Assembly: GCF_900292035.1 (NCBI RefSeq)
Contig: NZ_OMPO01000001.1
Span: 186,001 to 250,000 of the forward strand
DNA from: Blastococcus sp. Marseille-P5729
GTDB taxonomy: Bacteria > Actinomycetota > Actinomycetes > Mycobacteriales > Antricoccaceae
DNA length: 64,000 nucleotides
Direction of reading: 5' to 3'
Shown: positions 11,641 through 20,253 of the stretch, piece by piece
How positions within the stretch are numbered: position 1 is the first letter of the stretch
Layout: each line of letters starts with the position of its first letter
The notes under the pieces: generated by a model
Told to the model about the DNA's origin: nothing
Seen by the model: only the letters and a program-made list of their open reading frames with translations
The model's database searches: none
Made by a program: the position numbers and the translations under genes

Positions 11641-12669
11641 TCAGCTACGGGCGGCGAGCAAGCCGGTTCGCTCGTGACAGCCCAGGTATTCGAAGCGGAG
11701 CTGGTCCGCATCGAGTACCGACACCTCGTGGTAGAGGCGAAGCCCGGCGGCACTGCGGAAGTGCTTCACGAACTGCCCGAATGCGCCGAAGATCTTCAGG
11801 TGCGTCTTGTGTGAGCGCGACCAGTCCTCGAGCTCGCGCAGGGAGTGCCACCAGCCGTGGCCGTAGGTCTTCTCGACGAGAGCGCCACCGTCATCGATGA
11901 TCTGCATCAGCCGGTTGGAGTAGCAGCCGATCTGGTTTCCTTGCGCGGTCAGGAATTCCATGCCCTCCTGCAGCACCGGTCGAATGTCGGATGCCCACCA
12001 GTCTCGGGCCTCTCCTTCGGTGCCTCGCCAGTCCTGGCCCGAGCGGATCAACGTCATGCCGTCGTGTGGGTGGACGACGACGAGGTCACCGTCCTGCTCG
12101 AATCGCAGCCGACCGTCGGGTTCGAGGTCAGCGGTCTGGGCCGACGGGAGCCGGTCGCGCATGCTGCCCCAGTAACCGTGCTCGGCAATCTCACCGCCGA
12201 TGCCGTCCGAGGCAACCGAGACCCCTTCCATGCGGCGTCCACCGAAGATCGTCTCGAAGTCGCGCACGCCGGGGGTCGCGATCTCCACGAACCGGCCCAC
12301 ACTGCCGTGCTCATGCTGCGGGTCGGTCCACGCGAGGGTCTGTTCGCTCCACCGACGGTAGGACTCGGCATCTGTCCAGTAGAGCGCGGTGATCTCGTTC
12401 GTGAACCCGGCGGGGTCGATAGCGACCGCCACGTCGTGGTGCACCGGTCCGTCGACCTCCCCGATCTGGCGGCGCAGCTCGTTGGCGGCGTCCCGCGCGG
12501 ACGCCGGTCGCTCGCCCTGGTACTGCAGCCCGTAGTAGGCCATCACCACGGACTCGATCGTCTCGGGAAACCGAGCCGAGAACGCCGGCGAGGGGGGATT
12601 CCAGTCCTCGCGCATACGTGTCGGCTGGCTGCGCTCAGCACGCAGATGCTGGGGAATGGCTGACTCCAT
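11641..12669 (-). CDS. oxd: Aldoxime dehydratase (heme-containing)
   Basis: A 342-residue protein matching bacterial aldoxime dehydratases, which dehydrate R-CH=N-OH to a nitrile using ferrous heme b. Key residues align with those known from Rhodococcus and Pseudomonas Oxd: the proximal heme ligand His290 (SHKTHLKIF), the catalytic distal His314 (LRLYHEVSV), Ser210 (LIRSGQDW) and an Arg near 171 (GYWGSMRDR). The N terminus MESAI and the GEIAEHGYWGSM block are also characteristic. AGGAGG stands 8 nt before the ATG. Nitrile hydratase or nitrilase genes, its usual neighbours, are absent here; it instead lies between two DNA-repair genes. Confidence 0.9.
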   Translation of the reverse strand: MESAIPQHLRAERSQPTRMREDWNPPSPAFSARFPETIESVVMAYYGLQYQGERPASARDAANELRRQIGEVDGPVHHDVAVAIDPAGFTNEITALYWTDAESYRRWSEQTLAWTDPQHEHGSVGRFVEIATPGVRDFETIFGGRRMEGVSVASDGIGGEIAEHGYWGSMRDRLPSAQTADLEPDGRLRFEQDGDLVVVHPHDGMTLIRSGQDWRGTEGEARDWWASDIRPVLQEGMEFLTAQGNQIGCYSNRLMQIIDDGGALVEKTYGHGWWHSLRELEDWSRSHKTHLKIFGAFGQFVKHFRSAAGLRLYHEVSVLDADQLRFEYLGCHERTGLLAARS

Positions 12670-12784
12670 CGGTGGCCTCCTGGTGTGCGCCGATCAGCCC
12701 AGGCTAGCCGGTATGCACGTCACCCGGGCTCACTCCGGGATTCGCCGGTAGCCGAGCCCGATCACTTGTCCACAGGACGAGAGA

Positions 12785-13846
12785 TCAGCCAGGCTGCTCC
12801 CGAAGTACTGCGTCGAGAGGATAGGGATCGATCTCGGGCACCTGCCCGAACGTGCAGGAGCGCGGCTCGCGGTCCGGTCGCCACCTCACGAAGGTGCCCA
12901 GATGCCGCAGCCGCGGACCCTGGAACTGGTCGTAGGCGATCTCGGCCACCAGCTCCGGCCGGACCGGAACCCAGGAGAGGTCCTTGCCCGCGCTCCACCG
13001 GCTCTGACCACCCGGCATCCGCTCGCCGCCGCCGGACTGCTCGGCCCACGCACCCCAGGGGTGGTCGGCGGGCGCGCACCGGTAGGGCTCCAGCAGGCCG
13101 ACCAGCTCGGACCGCTTCTTGGCGGTGAACGACGAGCAGGCTCCGATGTAGTGGAGCGCCCCGTCGTCGTCGTACAGCCCGAGCATCAGCGAGCCGACCA
13201 CGTCGCCGGACTTGTGCCACCGGAAGCCGCACACGACGGTGTCCAGGTCACGCCGATGCTTGAGCTTGAGGAAGCTGCGGACGCCGGGCTCGTACGGCGC
13301 GTCGAGGTCCTTGGCGATCAGCCCGTCCAACCCGGCGCCCTCGAGCTGGGTGAACCACGACTGGGCAGCCTCGGCGTCCATTGTGAACGGCGTCAACCAC
13401 AGGGGCGGCTCGATCGCGCCGAGGACGTCGTCGAGCAGAGCTCTGCGCGCACGCAAGGGCTCATCCAGGAGCGACCTGCCGTCGTGAGCGAGCAGATCGA
13501 AGATCACCATCGCCGCGGGCAGCTCACCGGCCAGCCGCTCGATGCGGGACTGCGCGGGGTGCAACCGGGCCTGCAGCGAGTCGAAGCTCAGCCGCCCGTC
13601 GACCTCGATCACGATCTCGCCGTCGACGGCGCACCCGTCGGGAAGGGCGTCCCGCAGCGACCTGACCAGCTCCGGGAAGTAGCGGGTCAGGTCGTTGCCG
13701 CTGCGGCTGTCGATGATCACTCCGCCGTCCTGCTTGCGGACGATGGCCCGGAACCCGTCCCACTTCGGCTCGAAGACCCACTGCCCGCCCACTGGCAGCT
13801 TCTTGGCGGGCTTGGCGAGCGCGGGGGAGAGGGGTCGATCGAGCAC
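12785..13846 (-). CDS. ligC: ATP-dependent DNA ligase, LigC type
   Basis: A 353-residue minimal ligase with an adenylation domain (adenylated Lys28 in EPKWDGFRA, VDGEIVIE, FDLLAHDG, LKLKHRRD) and an OB-fold domain ending near EIAYDQFQG. Domain content and length match mycobacterial LigC, which partners Prim-PolC in base-excision gap repair; it has no polymerase or nuclease domain. The GTG start lies 1 nt after the stop of the upstream AmaP-like gene and has no clear ribosome-binding site, so translation probably depends on coupling. No Ku gene is in the window. Confidence 0.92.
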   Translation of the reverse strand: MLDRPLSPALAKPAKKLPVGGQWVFEPKWDGFRAIVRKQDGGVIIDSRSGNDLTRYFPELVRSLRDALPDGCAVDGEIVIEVDGRLSFDSLQARLHPAQSRIERLAGELPAAMVIFDLLAHDGRSLLDEPLRARRALLDDVLGAIEPPLWLTPFTMDAEAAQSWFTQLEGAGLDGLIAKDLDAPYEPGVRSFLKLKHRRDLDTVVCGFRWHKSGDVVGSLMLGLYDDDGALHYIGACSSFTAKKRSELVGLLEPYRCAPADHPWGAWAEQSGGGERMPGGQSRWSAGKDLSWVPVRPELVAEIAYDQFQGPRLRHLGTFVRWRPDREPRSCTFGQVPEIDPYPLDAVLREQPG

Positions 13847-13847
13847 G

Positions 13848-14435
13848 TCAGTCCAGCTTCGAGATCACGGCCTCGGCCGTCTCGACGGTGATGTGGGTGC
13901 GGATGGGGCGCTGCCCGTTGCCGTCCAGGGTGGTGCGCAGGTTCGGCAGTACGGTGTTGGCGACCCTGGCAACGCTGCGGCCGACGTCATACGGCGGGCC
14001 GATCCAGATCGTCAGCCACACCAGGACGGCTTGGGGCGTGGTTCTGACTCGGGCGCGGGCCCGCTCGATGCCTTGCTGGTTCAGCGCATCACGCTCGATG
14101 CACTCGGCCAGATGACTGCCGGACACGTCGAGGGTCCCGCCCGGATCGTGCGCGAGCTCGATCCGTGAGCTGCCCTGCAGCCGAACCTGGTTCGACACCC
14201 ACCAGACGCTTCCGGCGACGAGCGCGATCAGGACGGCGATGAGAGCCGGCCACAGCCAGCGGCCGTTGTCCTCGTACCAGGCAACGGTCGGCGACGACAG
14301 GACCGGGCTGGCGGCGCGCCGCGAACCCAGGGCGCCGGTCGAGTGCAGCAGCACCGCGACGCCGAGCAACCCGAGGACGCCGCCGAGCAGCCGCAGGATG
14401 AGGCGGTCGGTCCGGTCGGTCCGCTCGTCGTTCAT
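13848..14435 (-). CDS. AmaP-like membrane anchor of the Asp23 cluster
   Basis: A 195-residue protein with two transmembrane segments (about residues 11-35 and 60-80), followed by a cytoplasmic domain resembling the alkaline shock membrane anchor AmaP. In Firmicutes AmaP tethers Asp23 to the membrane; a similar role is inferred here from context. Its ATG overlaps the stop of the preceding gene (ATGA), and the ligase gene starts 1 nt after its stop. Confidence 0.7.
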   Translation of the reverse strand: MNDERTDRTDRLILRLLGGVLGLLGVAVLLHSTGALGSRRAASPVLSSPTVAWYEDNGRWLWPALIAVLIALVAGSVWWVSNQVRLQGSSRIELAHDPGGTLDVSGSHLAECIERDALNQQGIERARARVRTTPQAVLVWLTIWIGPPYDVGRSVARVANTVLPNLRTTLDGNGQRPIRTHITVETAEAVISKLD

Positions 14436-15028
14436 GCCGCGTCGCCGCCCTGGTCGGCGGTGACGCTCGCCGGCCTGCTCACCTCGGCGGCAGCGGGACC
14501 GTTGCCGACGATCTCGAGATCGATCCGCGGCATTCGGCTCCAGGGGATCTGCTTCAGGGCGTGGGTGATGGCCTCCTCGAGATCGCGTTGCACCCGATCC
14601 GGGCTGGCCAGCGGAGCAGTCGCGTTCACCCGGGCGACGTCCTTGGTGACCTCGACGCTCGCGGAGGCGACCCCGGAGACGGCCTCTGCCTGGCGACGCA
14701 GCATCTGGGCGACTGCCCGCGGTGGAATGACGACGTCGATCTCCTCGGTCGGCTTGGTCAAGGCGAACAGCCGCGGACGGCTGAGCCCCGCGACCAGCAG
14801 GAGCAGCAGTCCGACGATCAGCAGCGCGATCCCGGCGTAGACGACCTCCATCGCCTTCCACGGCGTGCTGCGCAGGGCCGCGTACCACGAGGCGGTCGGC
14901 AGCAGGAACTCGCCGCCGCCGGTGAGCCACGAGACGATCTCACCGATGCCGAGCCCGGCCAGCCCGAGCAGCACCAGCCCCACGAGCGCGCTGATGGTCC
15001 GGAGCAGGACCCGCTGGCCGGTGCTCAT
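14432..15028 (-). CDS. DUF6286-like membrane protein of the Asp23 cluster
   Basis: A 198-residue protein with two hydrophobic helices (about residues 10-32 and 60-82) and a C-terminal alpha/beta region of the kind found with Asp23/Gls24 genes in actinomycetes. Its job is not known; position and membrane topology suggest it belongs to the envelope-stress complex. The start overlaps the upstream stop by 4 nt (ATGA), and so does its own stop with the next gene. Confidence 0.65.
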   Translation of the reverse strand: MSTGQRVLLRTISALVGLVLLGLAGLGIGEIVSWLTGGGEFLLPTASWYAALRSTPWKAMEVVYAGIALLIVGLLLLLVAGLSRPRLFALTKPTEEIDVVIPPRAVAQMLRRQAEAVSGVASASVEVTKDVARVNATAPLASPDRVQRDLEEAITHALKQIPWSRMPRIDLEIVGNGPAAAEVSRPASVTADQGGDAA

Positions 15029-15402
15029 CGCACCCGAGCCTGGCGCTCGAGGTTGACCGGCTGGGCCTCCACGTCGACGGCGACCACCTGCAGCCCGCAC
15101 AGCCGCTCGACGTCGTCGGTCACCACCTGGCGCACGGACCTGGCGAAGGTGGTCATCGATATGGGGTACAGCGCGCCCACCGAGACTGCGAGCCGGGCGT
15201 GCCGGCCGTTGATGTCCGCGCGTGCGCGGGGGATGACCGAGGACGGTGCGTGCTCGTGCGTGCGTGGGGTGACCGCCCGGTCGGCGCGGTGGCAGGCGAA
15301 CGCCGCGATCCGCTCGACGACGTGAGGCGATACGCGGGTGATGCCGCGGGCGGATGCGTCGTCGGCGCCCCCGCCGGGCCACCCACCCGTGGGCGAGCTC
15401 AT
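15025..15402 (-). CDS. Asp23/Gls24 family protein
   Basis: A 125-residue Asp23-domain protein. The pattern of an N-terminal helix (SPHVVERIAAFACH), a central beta region and a C-terminal helix-strand (VVTDDVERLCGLQVVAVDVEA) is typical. It is shorter than the first Asp23 gene of the cluster and lacks its acidic N-terminal tail. It is joined to both neighbours by 4-nt overlaps. Confidence 0.75.
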   Translation of the reverse strand: MSSPTGGWPGGGADDASARGITRVSPHVVERIAAFACHRADRAVTPRTHEHAPSSVIPRARADINGRHARLAVSVGALYPISMTTFARSVRQVVTDDVERLCGLQVVAVDVEAQPVNLERQARVR

Positions 15403-15587
15403 ACCCGGTCGCGGCCCTTGCTGCCGCGCGTGACGGATCCGAGGTCGAGCTCTCCGTCGACGACGCGGCCGAGGACGAGGCCGATCGCGCCGAGCGCCGC
15501 GACCAGCAAGAAACCGGCGAACCCGCCCACGATCGCGGCGAGCCCCAGCGCCATACCGGCGATGAGTCCGATCTGTGCTGAGCTCAT
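15399..15587 (-). CDS. Small membrane protein of the Asp23 cluster (DUF2273-like)
   Basis: A 62-residue protein made almost entirely of one long glycine/alanine-rich hydrophobic stretch (residues 5-42), with a charged C terminus. Small two-pass proteins such as DUF2273 accompany Asp23 genes in many Gram-positives. It is coupled by ATGA overlaps on both sides. Assignment rests on size, hydrophobicity and position. Confidence 0.65.
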   Translation of the reverse strand: MSSAQIGLIAGMALGLAAIVGGFAGFLLVAALGAIGLVLGRVVDGELDLGSVTRGSKGRDRV

Positions 15588-15937
15588 ATGCTCCTCCGTG
15601 GTCGTCCTTGGCCGTCGACGCTGGTCGCGCCGCTGCCCGACGACGCGCTGTCAGCGTCACCGGTCGGCGCGGCGATGTCCTCGACGTGCACCATCACCTC
15701 GCCAGCGTAGTCGCCGGCAACATCGCGGACCGCGCGCTGCACCGCGCGGCCGAGACGAACCAGGTCATAGGACTGATCGGCCACGATGTGCACGTCGACG
15801 CGGCCGGTTCCGGTACGCACGCCCCAGATCCGGCCGCTCGGCGAATAGGTGGACGCCGTCCCGTGCGGACCGGCGTGCATCGCCAGCACGCCGTCGGTCG
15901 CCAGGGCAGCGTCGCGGATCGTCTCGGGAGCGCTCAC
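15584..15937 (-). CDS. Asp23/Gls24-like small protein
   Basis: A 117-residue protein with a divergent Asp23-like core (VDVHIVADQSYDLVRLGRAV) and a Ser/Gly/Asp-rich C-terminal tail. The GTG start overlaps the preceding stop (GTGA). Function is inferred only from the cluster. Confidence 0.65.
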   Translation of the reverse strand: MSAPETIRDAALATDGVLAMHAGPHGTASTYSPSGRIWGVRTGTGRVDVHIVADQSYDLVRLGRAVQRAVRDVAGDYAGEVMVHVEDIAAPTGDADSASSGSGATSVDGQGRPRRSI

Positions 15938-16443
15938 TGCAGCCGCTTGTCCCGTAGATCGCCGATCGGTGGCAGGTTGACGTCGTCGACGGTGATGTTG
16001 ACCTCGACCACCTGCAGACCGGTCAGCCGCTCGACCGCCGCGATCACGTGTCGGCGTACGTCGCGGGCAATCTGGGTGATGGGCGTGCCGTACTCGACAA
16101 CGATGTCGAGGTCGACCGCAGCCTGGGTCTGTCCGACCTCCACCGACACGCCGGACGTCGGCGCCGGGGCGTTGCCCGGGATCCGGTCGCGCACCGAGGT
16201 CACCGAGCGGGCCGCCCCCAGGCCGAGGTTGTGCACCCCCGCGACCTCACGCGCGGCGAGTGCGGCGATCTTGGCGACCACGATCTCCGAGACTGTGGTG
16301 CGCCCGTTGTCGATCGGTAGCCCCTCGGTGGCCGGCTCGTGGACCGGCCCAGCCGGCGGTGCGGCGGTCGGCTGCGGCCCGTCCACCGGAGGACGCACGA
16401 TGGGGGAGGACTGCTCGCTCTGATGATCGTCCGAGGTGGCCAC
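15934..16443 (-). CDS. Asp23/Gls24 family envelope stress response protein
   Basis: A 169-residue protein, first Asp23 gene of the cluster. After a proline-rich, disordered N-terminal tail (about 45 residues) comes a full Asp23 domain: VSEIVVAKIAALAAREV, then a VDLDIVVEYG strand and IARDVRRHVIAAVERLTG, ending in a conserved VNITVDDVNL. In Gram-positives Asp23 coats the inner face of the membrane and responds to envelope stress. The GTG start has AGGAAAG about 10 nt upstream. The SDR gene lies 56 bp upstream on the same strand. Confidence 0.85.
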   Translation of the reverse strand: MATSDDHQSEQSSPIVRPPVDGPQPTAAPPAGPVHEPATEGLPIDNGRTTVSEIVVAKIAALAAREVAGVHNLGLGAARSVTSVRDRIPGNAPAPTSGVSVEVGQTQAAVDLDIVVEYGTPITQIARDVRRHVIAAVERLTGLQVVEVNITVDDVNLPPIGDLRDKRLQ

Positions 16444-16499
16444 GGTGCCATCTTTCCTAATCGCCGGTGACGTGTCGACCGCTTCGGCGAGCGTGTCGG

Positions 16500-17171
16500 T
16501 CAGCCGAGGTGCCGCCGCAGCACGGTGCCCGCCGGCCCGCTGCTCGCTGCGAGATCGCGGACGGCGCGGTAGACCTGCTGTGCCGTGTGGGTGGGCTCGT
16601 CTACGTCGTGCACCTGCCCCGGCAGCAGGATCGGGGTGTCCACGACCAGCTCGGCGTACCGAGGTAGGCGGTCGGCGCCCTCGGCGGCTAGCACGTCGAG
16701 CATCATCCGCTGGCCGGATCCCGTCACGCTGATCGCGATCGAGCCCTGGCACGGGTAATGGCTGGCGATGCCGTTGAGCGCCAGGTAGACCGGTCGCCGT
16801 CCGGCGAGTACCGGGGCGAACGACCGGGCCGCGACGAAGTGCGCGGTGAGGTGGCTGTCGATCGTCTGTCGCCAGGCGTGAATCGGCAGCTCGAGCCCGG
16901 GCTCGCCCACCTTCCAGCCGCCGACGGCGGCGACCGCGAGCTCGACTCCCGCGCCGGCCAGTCCGCCCGCGAGACGTTCCGCGGCGTCCGCGTCGGTGAG
17001 GTCGACCTGGTGCGTGCGGACGCCGTCGATCCCCGCGAGCCGGCGCAGTCGTTCATCGTCGCGCCCGACCGCGTGCACCTGCGCGCCGTCCGCGGCGAAG
17101 GCGCGGGTGAGCGCACTGCCGACCATGCCGGTCGCACCCAGCACGAGCACCCGCTGCCATTCCTGCGACAT
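16500..17171 (-). CDS. Short-chain dehydrogenase/reductase family protein
   Basis: A 223-residue Rossmann-fold protein with the NAD(P) loop GATGMVGSAL and an Arg (VGRDD) suited to NADP binding. The classical Tyr-x3-Lys pair is not evident; the corresponding region reads SVTGSGQRM, so this may be an atypical or non-catalytic SDR. Substrate unknown. The ATG at 17171 has GGAGG 5 nt upstream. It precedes the Asp23 cluster and may be co-transcribed with it. Confidence 0.75.
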   Translation of the reverse strand: MSQEWQRVLVLGATGMVGSALTRAFAADGAQVHAVGRDDERLRRLAGIDGVRTHQVDLTDADAAERLAGGLAGAGVELAVAAVGGWKVGEPGLELPIHAWRQTIDSHLTAHFVAARSFAPVLAGRRPVYLALNGIASHYPCQGSIAISVTGSGQRMMLDVLAAEGADRLPRYAELVVDTPILLPGQVHDVDEPTHTAQQVYRAVRDLAASSGPAGTVLRRHLG

Positions 17172-17233
17172 CACGCCTCCTGCAGCCGTTAGAGTCGACA
17201 TCCTGGACCACGGTAGTGATGACGGGGAGTCGA

Positions 17234-18124
17234 ATGGCAACGAACGGCACGACGAGCGACCGACCGGACCGTACGCCGGGTCTCCGCGCGCTGCTGCGGG
17301 TTCCCGCAGATCCCGACGCCGCCCGGGCGCGGCTCGCCGAGATCACGCCGGACTCGATACCGGCCGGGCCCTCCTCCAAGGATGACGGCAAGGACGCGCT
17401 GCAGAAGTACGGCGATGAGCTCTACGACCTGCAGGAGCGGTTCTACGCGGCTGCCCGCGGGGGCGTGGACCGCCGGATCCTAATCGTGCTGCAAGGCATG
17501 GACACCTCCGGCAAGGGTGGGGTCATCGAGCACGTCATCGGGCTGATCAACCCCGGCGGCGTCCGCATTCACTCCTTCAAGACGCCGACCGAGGAGGAGA
17601 GGCAGCATGACTTCCTCTGGCGGGTGCGCCGGGCGTTGCCGGGTCAGGGCCAGATCGGCATCTTCGACCGCTCGCACTACGAGGACGTGCTGATCGCGAA
17701 GGTGCGCCAGCTAGTGGACGCCGACACGATCGAGCAGCGGTACGCGCAGATCAACGAGTTCGAGAAGGAGCTCGTCGATGACGGCTACACGCTGCTGAAG
17801 TGCTTTCTGAACATCTCCAAGAACGAGCAGAAGGAGCGCCTGTTGGCGCGACTGGACGATCCGACGAAGCACTGGAAGTTCAACCCGGGCGACGTGGACG
17901 AGCGGGCCCTCTGGGATGACTACCAGGATGCCTACTTCCTGGCCCTGACCCGGTGCTCCACCGAGCATGCGCCCTGGTACGCCGTGCCCTCGGATCGCAA
18001 GTGGTACCGCAACTGGGCCATCGGTCAGCTGCTAGTGGAGACCCTCCGCGAGCTGGACCCGCAGTACCCGCGGATGGACTTCGACGTCGAGGAGCAGCGT
18101 CAGCGCCTGCTCACCGCAGACTGA
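17234..18124 (+). CDS. ppk2: PPK2 family polyphosphate kinase / phosphotransferase
   Basis: A 296-residue PPK2 with the Walker A motif GMDTSGKGG, the Walker B FDRSHYEDV and the lid and C-terminal motif APWYAVPSDRKWYRNW. These enzymes move phosphate between polyphosphate and nucleotides, generally making NDP or NTP from polyphosphate. A single domain suggests an ADP- or AMP-type class, but the class cannot be settled by eye. The ATG at 17234 was chosen for the GGGGAG 4 nt upstream; earlier in-frame GTG/ATG codons lack a site. It converges on malQ with 11 bp between stops. Confidence 0.92.
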   Translation: MATNGTTSDRPDRTPGLRALLRVPADPDAARARLAEITPDSIPAGPSSKDDGKDALQKYGDELYDLQERFYAAARGGVDRRILIVLQGMDTSGKGGVIEHVIGLINPGGVRIHSFKTPTEEERQHDFLWRVRRALPGQGQIGIFDRSHYEDVLIAKVRQLVDADTIEQRYAQINEFEKELVDDGYTLLKCFLNISKNEQKERLLARLDDPTKHWKFNPGDVDERALWDDYQDAYFLALTRCSTEHAPWYAVPSDRKWYRNWAIGQLLVETLRELDPQYPRMDFDVEEQRQRLLTAD

Positions 18125-18135
18125 CGACCGCAGAA

Positions 18136-20253
18136 CTAGGGCTCGGTGCCGTTCATGACGGCGCCGAGGCGTGCCGCGCGTTCGCTGCGCACCAGACTCT
18201 CGAGGGTGACCCGGTTGCCGTCGTAGTCGGTCAGCGGCACCCGCCAGTTCGGGTACTCGTCGAGCGTGCCGGGCTGGTTCTGCATCCGGCGGTCGCCGAC
18301 GGCGTCGGTCAACGCGGCGTTGAGCACGCGGGCGCTGGTCGACCGCAGGTGCCGGTGCAGGGCGAGGATCTCGTCCTCGGTCTGGTCGCTGCCCGTGCCG
18401 GGGCGGAGCATGCCGCGCCGAGTCAGGATCGAACGCCAGCGCTCCAGGTCCGCCTCCTGGTCGGCCCGTTCGGCAGCCAACGGCCGCCCGAGCAGGCCGA
18501 GCCGGTCGCGGACGGCGAGATGCGCGTGCTCGAGGTAACCGGCGGTGGGGGCGAGGTCGTGGGTGGTCACCGACGCCATCGACATCTCCCGGAACCGGTC
18601 CGCCGCCTGCGGTGCGCCGTCCCAGCCGCGCTCGAACCACAGCACCGAGGTGCCCAGCACGCCACGCTCCGCGAGGTAGTCACGGACCCATCCCTCGACG
18701 GTGCCGAGATCCTCGCCGACGACCAGGGCCCCCGCGCGGTGCGCCTCGAGCATCAGGATGCCGACCAGGGCGTCGTGGTCGTAGCGTACGTAGGTGCCCT
18801 CGGTAGGACGGTGCCCCTCGGGTATCCACCACAGCCGGAACAGCCCGATGATGTGATCCACGCGAATGCCGCCGGAGTGCGCGAGCATCGATCGGAGCAT
18901 GTCCCGGAACGGCTGATACCCCAGCTCGGCCATCCGGTCGGGTCGCCAGGGCGCCTGGCTCCAGTCCTGCCCGAGGCGGTTGTAGGCATCGGGCGGGGCA
19001 CCCACGCTCACGCCGGTGGCGAACGTGTCGTGCCGCGCCCACGCCTCACTGCTTGCCGGGCCGACGCCCACGGCGATGTCGTTCATGATGCCGATCCGCA
19101 TCCCGGCATCGACCGCGCGTGCCTGCGCCGCGACCATCTGCTCGCCGGCGATCCACTGCAGCCAGCAGTGGAACTCGACCCGCGCGCGGTGCCGGTCGGC
19201 GTATGCGCTGACCTCGTCCGAACGCGGGTCGCGGAGCTCGTTCGGCCAGGTCCGCCAGTCGTGCCCGTGCTCCTCGGTGAGCGCGCACCAGGCGGCGTAG
19301 TCGACGAGGTGGCGGCCGTGCCGCGCGCGGAATCCGTCGTACGACACCTGTCGCAGATCGGTGAGCCCGTGATCGTGGATCGCTTGTAGAGCGGCGATCT
19401 TGGCGGTCCACACGGCATCGCGATCAATCGCGTCGCCGTCGGCCACCATGGCCAGCAGATCGCCACGCAGGCGAGCCACCCCGGCTCGGGTGTGTTCGTC
19501 GAGCAGCGCGTACTCGTCAATCGCCTCTGGTCGCACGTAGATCGGGTTGATGAATCTACGGCTCGTAGGTGAGTACGGGGATGACCCGATCGGTACCGAT
19601 GGCTCGGCGGCGTGCAAGGGATTGGTCAGCAGGTAGTCGGCGCCCTGCTGGGCTGCGGACCAGACTGCCAGGTCCGCGAGGTCCTGCAGGTCCCCGATGC
19701 CCCAGCTGGCCGCCGAGCTCACGCTGTAGAGCTGGACGGCGTACCCCCAGATCTGCCCGCCACCGACGCGTTCGGGGATGCCGAGATACCGCGGGCACAC
19801 GATCAGCCGCGACTCGTGCCGATGCTCGCCGTTCACGAGCTGGAGCGTGTGATAGCCGAGTGGGAGGTGGGCGGGCAGGCGGAAGGAGGCCTCGCCGACC
19901 GGGGCTCCGTCGACCTCGCGGTCAGGCTCCCAGTTGTCGACCTGGAACAGGGGGAGACTCTCGCCGTTCTCGAGCACGACCTGCACTGCTGCCGGTGTCC
20001 CGGCCGGCACGTGCACCACGACGTCCCCCTCGTGCCCGGTGCGGTGGACCACGCAGGGCGGAAGGGGGCGCCGCCAGGCCTCGTCGCGCCGCGCTTCGAG
20101 TGCGGCGCGGGCGCGCTCCGGGGTCGAGGCGTCCACGCCCAGCGCAGCCAGCACCGCGATCAGTGTCTCGTCGGGGACGGAAGAGCGGCCCTCGGCCGCC
20201 CAGTTCTCGGTCGCTATGCGGTAGGCCGCCGCGAGCGCATGCAGGTCGCTCAC
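18136..20253 (-). CDS. malQ: 4-alpha-glucanotransferase (amylomaltase, GH77)
   Basis: A 705-residue GH77 enzyme transferring alpha-1,4-glucan segments between maltodextrins. The catalytic Asp nucleophile is in IRVDHIIGLFRL, the acid/base Glu in VVGEDLGTV and the third Asp in TTHDLAPTAGY. An N-terminal extension of about 150 residues with a beta-sandwich look is typical of the long actinobacterial form. The GTG start overlaps the glgX stop (GTGA), so debranching and disproportionation of glycogen oligosaccharides are coupled. Confidence 0.94.
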   Translation of the reverse strand: MSDLHALAAAYRIATENWAAEGRSSVPDETLIAVLAALGVDASTPERARAALEARRDEAWRRPLPPCVVHRTGHEGDVVVHVPAGTPAAVQVVLENGESLPLFQVDNWEPDREVDGAPVGEASFRLPAHLPLGYHTLQLVNGEHRHESRLIVCPRYLGIPERVGGGQIWGYAVQLYSVSSAASWGIGDLQDLADLAVWSAAQQGADYLLTNPLHAAEPSVPIGSSPYSPTSRRFINPIYVRPEAIDEYALLDEHTRAGVARLRGDLLAMVADGDAIDRDAVWTAKIAALQAIHDHGLTDLRQVSYDGFRARHGRHLVDYAAWCALTEEHGHDWRTWPNELRDPRSDEVSAYADRHRARVEFHCWLQWIAGEQMVAAQARAVDAGMRIGIMNDIAVGVGPASSEAWARHDTFATGVSVGAPPDAYNRLGQDWSQAPWRPDRMAELGYQPFRDMLRSMLAHSGGIRVDHIIGLFRLWWIPEGHRPTEGTYVRYDHDALVGILMLEAHRAGALVVGEDLGTVEGWVRDYLAERGVLGTSVLWFERGWDGAPQAADRFREMSMASVTTHDLAPTAGYLEHAHLAVRDRLGLLGRPLAAERADQEADLERWRSILTRRGMLRPGTGSDQTEDEILALHRHLRSTSARVLNAALTDAVGDRRMQNQPGTLDEYPNWRVPLTDYDGNRVTLESLVRSERAARLGAVMNGTEP

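Noticed and set aside
11497-11814. 105-codon plus-strand frame at the end of the polymerase gene
   Set aside because: Antisense to the aldoxime dehydratase 3' end, no ribosome-binding site or recognisable fold.
13848-14930. 360-codon frame covering the AmaP-like gene plus 165 upstream codons
   Set aside because: The upstream part is antisense-like shadow of the overlapping DUF6286-like gene; the ATGA junction at 14432-14435 fixes the true start.
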